Origin: Himantopus leucocephalus
Lineage: Eukaryota > Chordata > Aves > Charadriiformes > Recurvirostridae
Length of the DNA stretch: 64,000 nt
Assembly: GCA_003993805.1 (NCBI GenBank)
Contig: RSEF01000003.1
Location: 57,547,857-57,611,856 of the forward strand
Reading direction: 5' to 3'
Part shown: positions 38,100 through 64,000 of the stretch, piece after piece
Layout: each line of letters starts with the position of its first letter
Position numbering within the stretch: position 1 is the first letter of the stretch
Notes under the pieces: generated by a model
What the model saw: only the letters and a program-made list of their open reading frames with translations
The model's database searches: none
What the model was told of the DNA's origin: nothing
Position numbers and translations under genes: made by a program

Positions 38100-38718
38100 C
38101 GCCAGTGCCCACCACCACAAGAACCAGTAACTCATTCCCCCTTCCCCGGGCGGGAGGCTGGGGCGGTGGGCGACTCGGTGAGCCCACGCACGGCAGCTCT
38201 CCCTCAGACTCCTCTCCTTCCCCTAAACCGGACACCGTCCCGGAGCCATCCCCCGGCCTGGGAAACGCCGTCCCCGCCGGGCCGGGCCGCACCGAGCGGG
38301 GCCCTGCCCGGCTGGTGGCGGCGGCAGGTGCGGGTGCGGCCGCGGCGGCGGGGCTCGCCCCGGCGGCCATGTTGCGGTGGGCAGGGCGGCGGGGCTCGGC
38401 GCCGGGGGTCTCCCCGCGGGAGGTGGCACTGAGGAAAGGCGACACAAGGAGATCCCGCCGCGGCTCGGCTGTGCCCGGCGCTTTACCGGGGCGCTGCCCC
38501 CGCCCACCAGCACCTGTTGCCCGACGGTTCGCGGGCGGCCCCGCTCGCCTGTCACCCCGCGGGGGCTGGGGCGGGGGGGCGGCTGGAGGCTCCGGACCCG
38601 GGTGTCCCCCTTGCGTCCCGGGGGCGTCGAAGCGAGGCCGAGCGGGGGTACCCGGCGGGCTGGGCGAGGCCGGTCCCGCGCTCGGCAAGCGCCAGGGGGG
38701 AGCGGCGGGTAATGGCCG

Positions 38719-38739
38719 GCGGCGGTGAGTCACCGCCGC
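38719..38739. promoter_or_regulatory. AP-1 site in a 21-bp palindrome
   Basis: TGAGTCA (38726-38732) is an exact AP-1/TRE consensus. It is centred on G38729 with perfectly complementary 10-base arms on each side (GCGGCGGTGA on the left). It is close to the inferred EZR transcription start. Confidence 0.65.
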
Positions 38740-38924
38740 GGCCCCACCTGCGTACTTAACCGCCGCCGGGCGGCCGGCGCCGCACTCGTGGGTTGTGCTG
38801 CAGCCGTGTCCGGGAGCGGCTCCTTCCTCCTCCTCCTTCTCCTCACAGGGCGCTCGGCTGAGGCGAGGCAGCCGCTGCATGAACGTTTGCCTGGGGAGTA
38901 GGAGAAGTGCCAGCAGCCCTCAAA

Positions 38925-63404
<24,480 letters not shown>

Positions 63405-64000
63405 GTAAGTGTTCTGTATTGGCCCTTAGGCTGGTCACTTTGTTGCTGGTTGATTACCTTAAGCTTGCAGTTCTACAACATGCTTTTGAAATAGACTCCA
63501 AGAGTCACCTGTGGGGGGGAACTCTTCATGTGTATTTTCTAGTACAACACCAAATTACATGGTAAAACTCAGTAGGATGTTTGTGCTGGTGCTGAGAACA
63601 GTGTCTTGGGTGGGTTCTTGAAGATCCTGGACCTCAGTACAGTGTATCAGTGATGACTTTGAGGGGGGTGGGAGGAGGGAAGTAAAGGTATATGTCTAAC
63701 CTTATGTTCACTGAAGCATTTGCATTGGCAGGTGAGGAAAGTTCAGATACTATACCTTTCCTACTTAACTGTACCTTGAGGCAAGGATGAATGCTGAGAG
63801 AGACTAGTGTTGCTGATTTTCTGTCCGGAAATACTAGGGCTTGGTAAATGGGAGTACTCTGTGCGTGTGTGTGTGTTCATAGGTGTAGTATCGTAACTTC
63901 TTAAGTGAATGGTGAATGTTCAGTTTTAACTTCTGTGTTTAATGTGTGGGTTTAGAAAAAGTTACTTGTTTCTTCTGAGGGCTTTGTGCTTTCTGAGATA
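63405..64000 (+). other. EZR: EZR intron 5, partial
   Basis: The intron starts GTAAGT and runs off the window. A short GT microsatellite lies at about 63861-63876. Confidence 0.9.

Noticed and set aside
38023..38880. 285-codon minus-strand frame at the EZR promoter as a protein gene
   Set aside because: Long open frames on several strands are expected in CpG islands. The peptide is Ala/Pro/Gly/Arg-rich and unfamiliar.

Overview
This is vertebrate, almost certainly bird, nuclear DNA, and probably from a neoavian rather than a galliform bird. The evidence is a CR1 LINE 3' end with the avian terminal motif, avian-type endogenous retrovirus (ERV) LTRs related to those I know from many Neoaves, long introns with GT-AG borders, and an ezrin gene with the amniote exon layout. 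Nothing bacterial is present, and almost all open frames in the window are chance frames in non-coding DNA.

Layout. 1-3.9 kb: a GC-rich island (about 760-1380) with a possible minus-strand first exon, then unique sequence. 3.9-8.9 kb: a broken ERV on the minus strand with a full left (3') LTR, a truncated right (5') LTR, a primer-binding site, gag remnants and RNase H/integrase remnants, but no visible reverse transcriptase or env. 10.6-11.2 kb: a complete solo LTR of a related family with a 5-bp target duplication. 11.3-11.9 kb: two CR1 3' ends. 12.5 kb: a 100-N assembly gap. 12.8-21.1 kb: mostly unrecognised sequence, a possible degraded zinc-finger-like stretch and an old interspersed repeat at 19.9-20.2 kb. 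21.15-22.3 kb: a second CpG island with CCAAT/TATA, NRF1 and YY1-type sites and no identifiable gene. 22.3-38 kb: unique non-coding sequence. 38.1-39.5 kb: the ezrin CpG-island promoter. 38.9-64 kb: the 5' part of ezrin (EZR) on the plus strand.

The only gene identified with confidence is EZR. Five coding exons (38925-38936, 56405-56488, 61310-61405, 62226-62500, 63321-63404) encode the first 183 residues plus two bases of codon 184, covering FERM lobe F1 and much of F2. The rest of the gene lies to the right of the window. No novel multi-gene system is visible. The most useful second-look items are the two unexplained CpG islands, the uORF that overlaps the ezrin start codon, and single-N positions flanked by duplicated sequence, which look like assembly joins.
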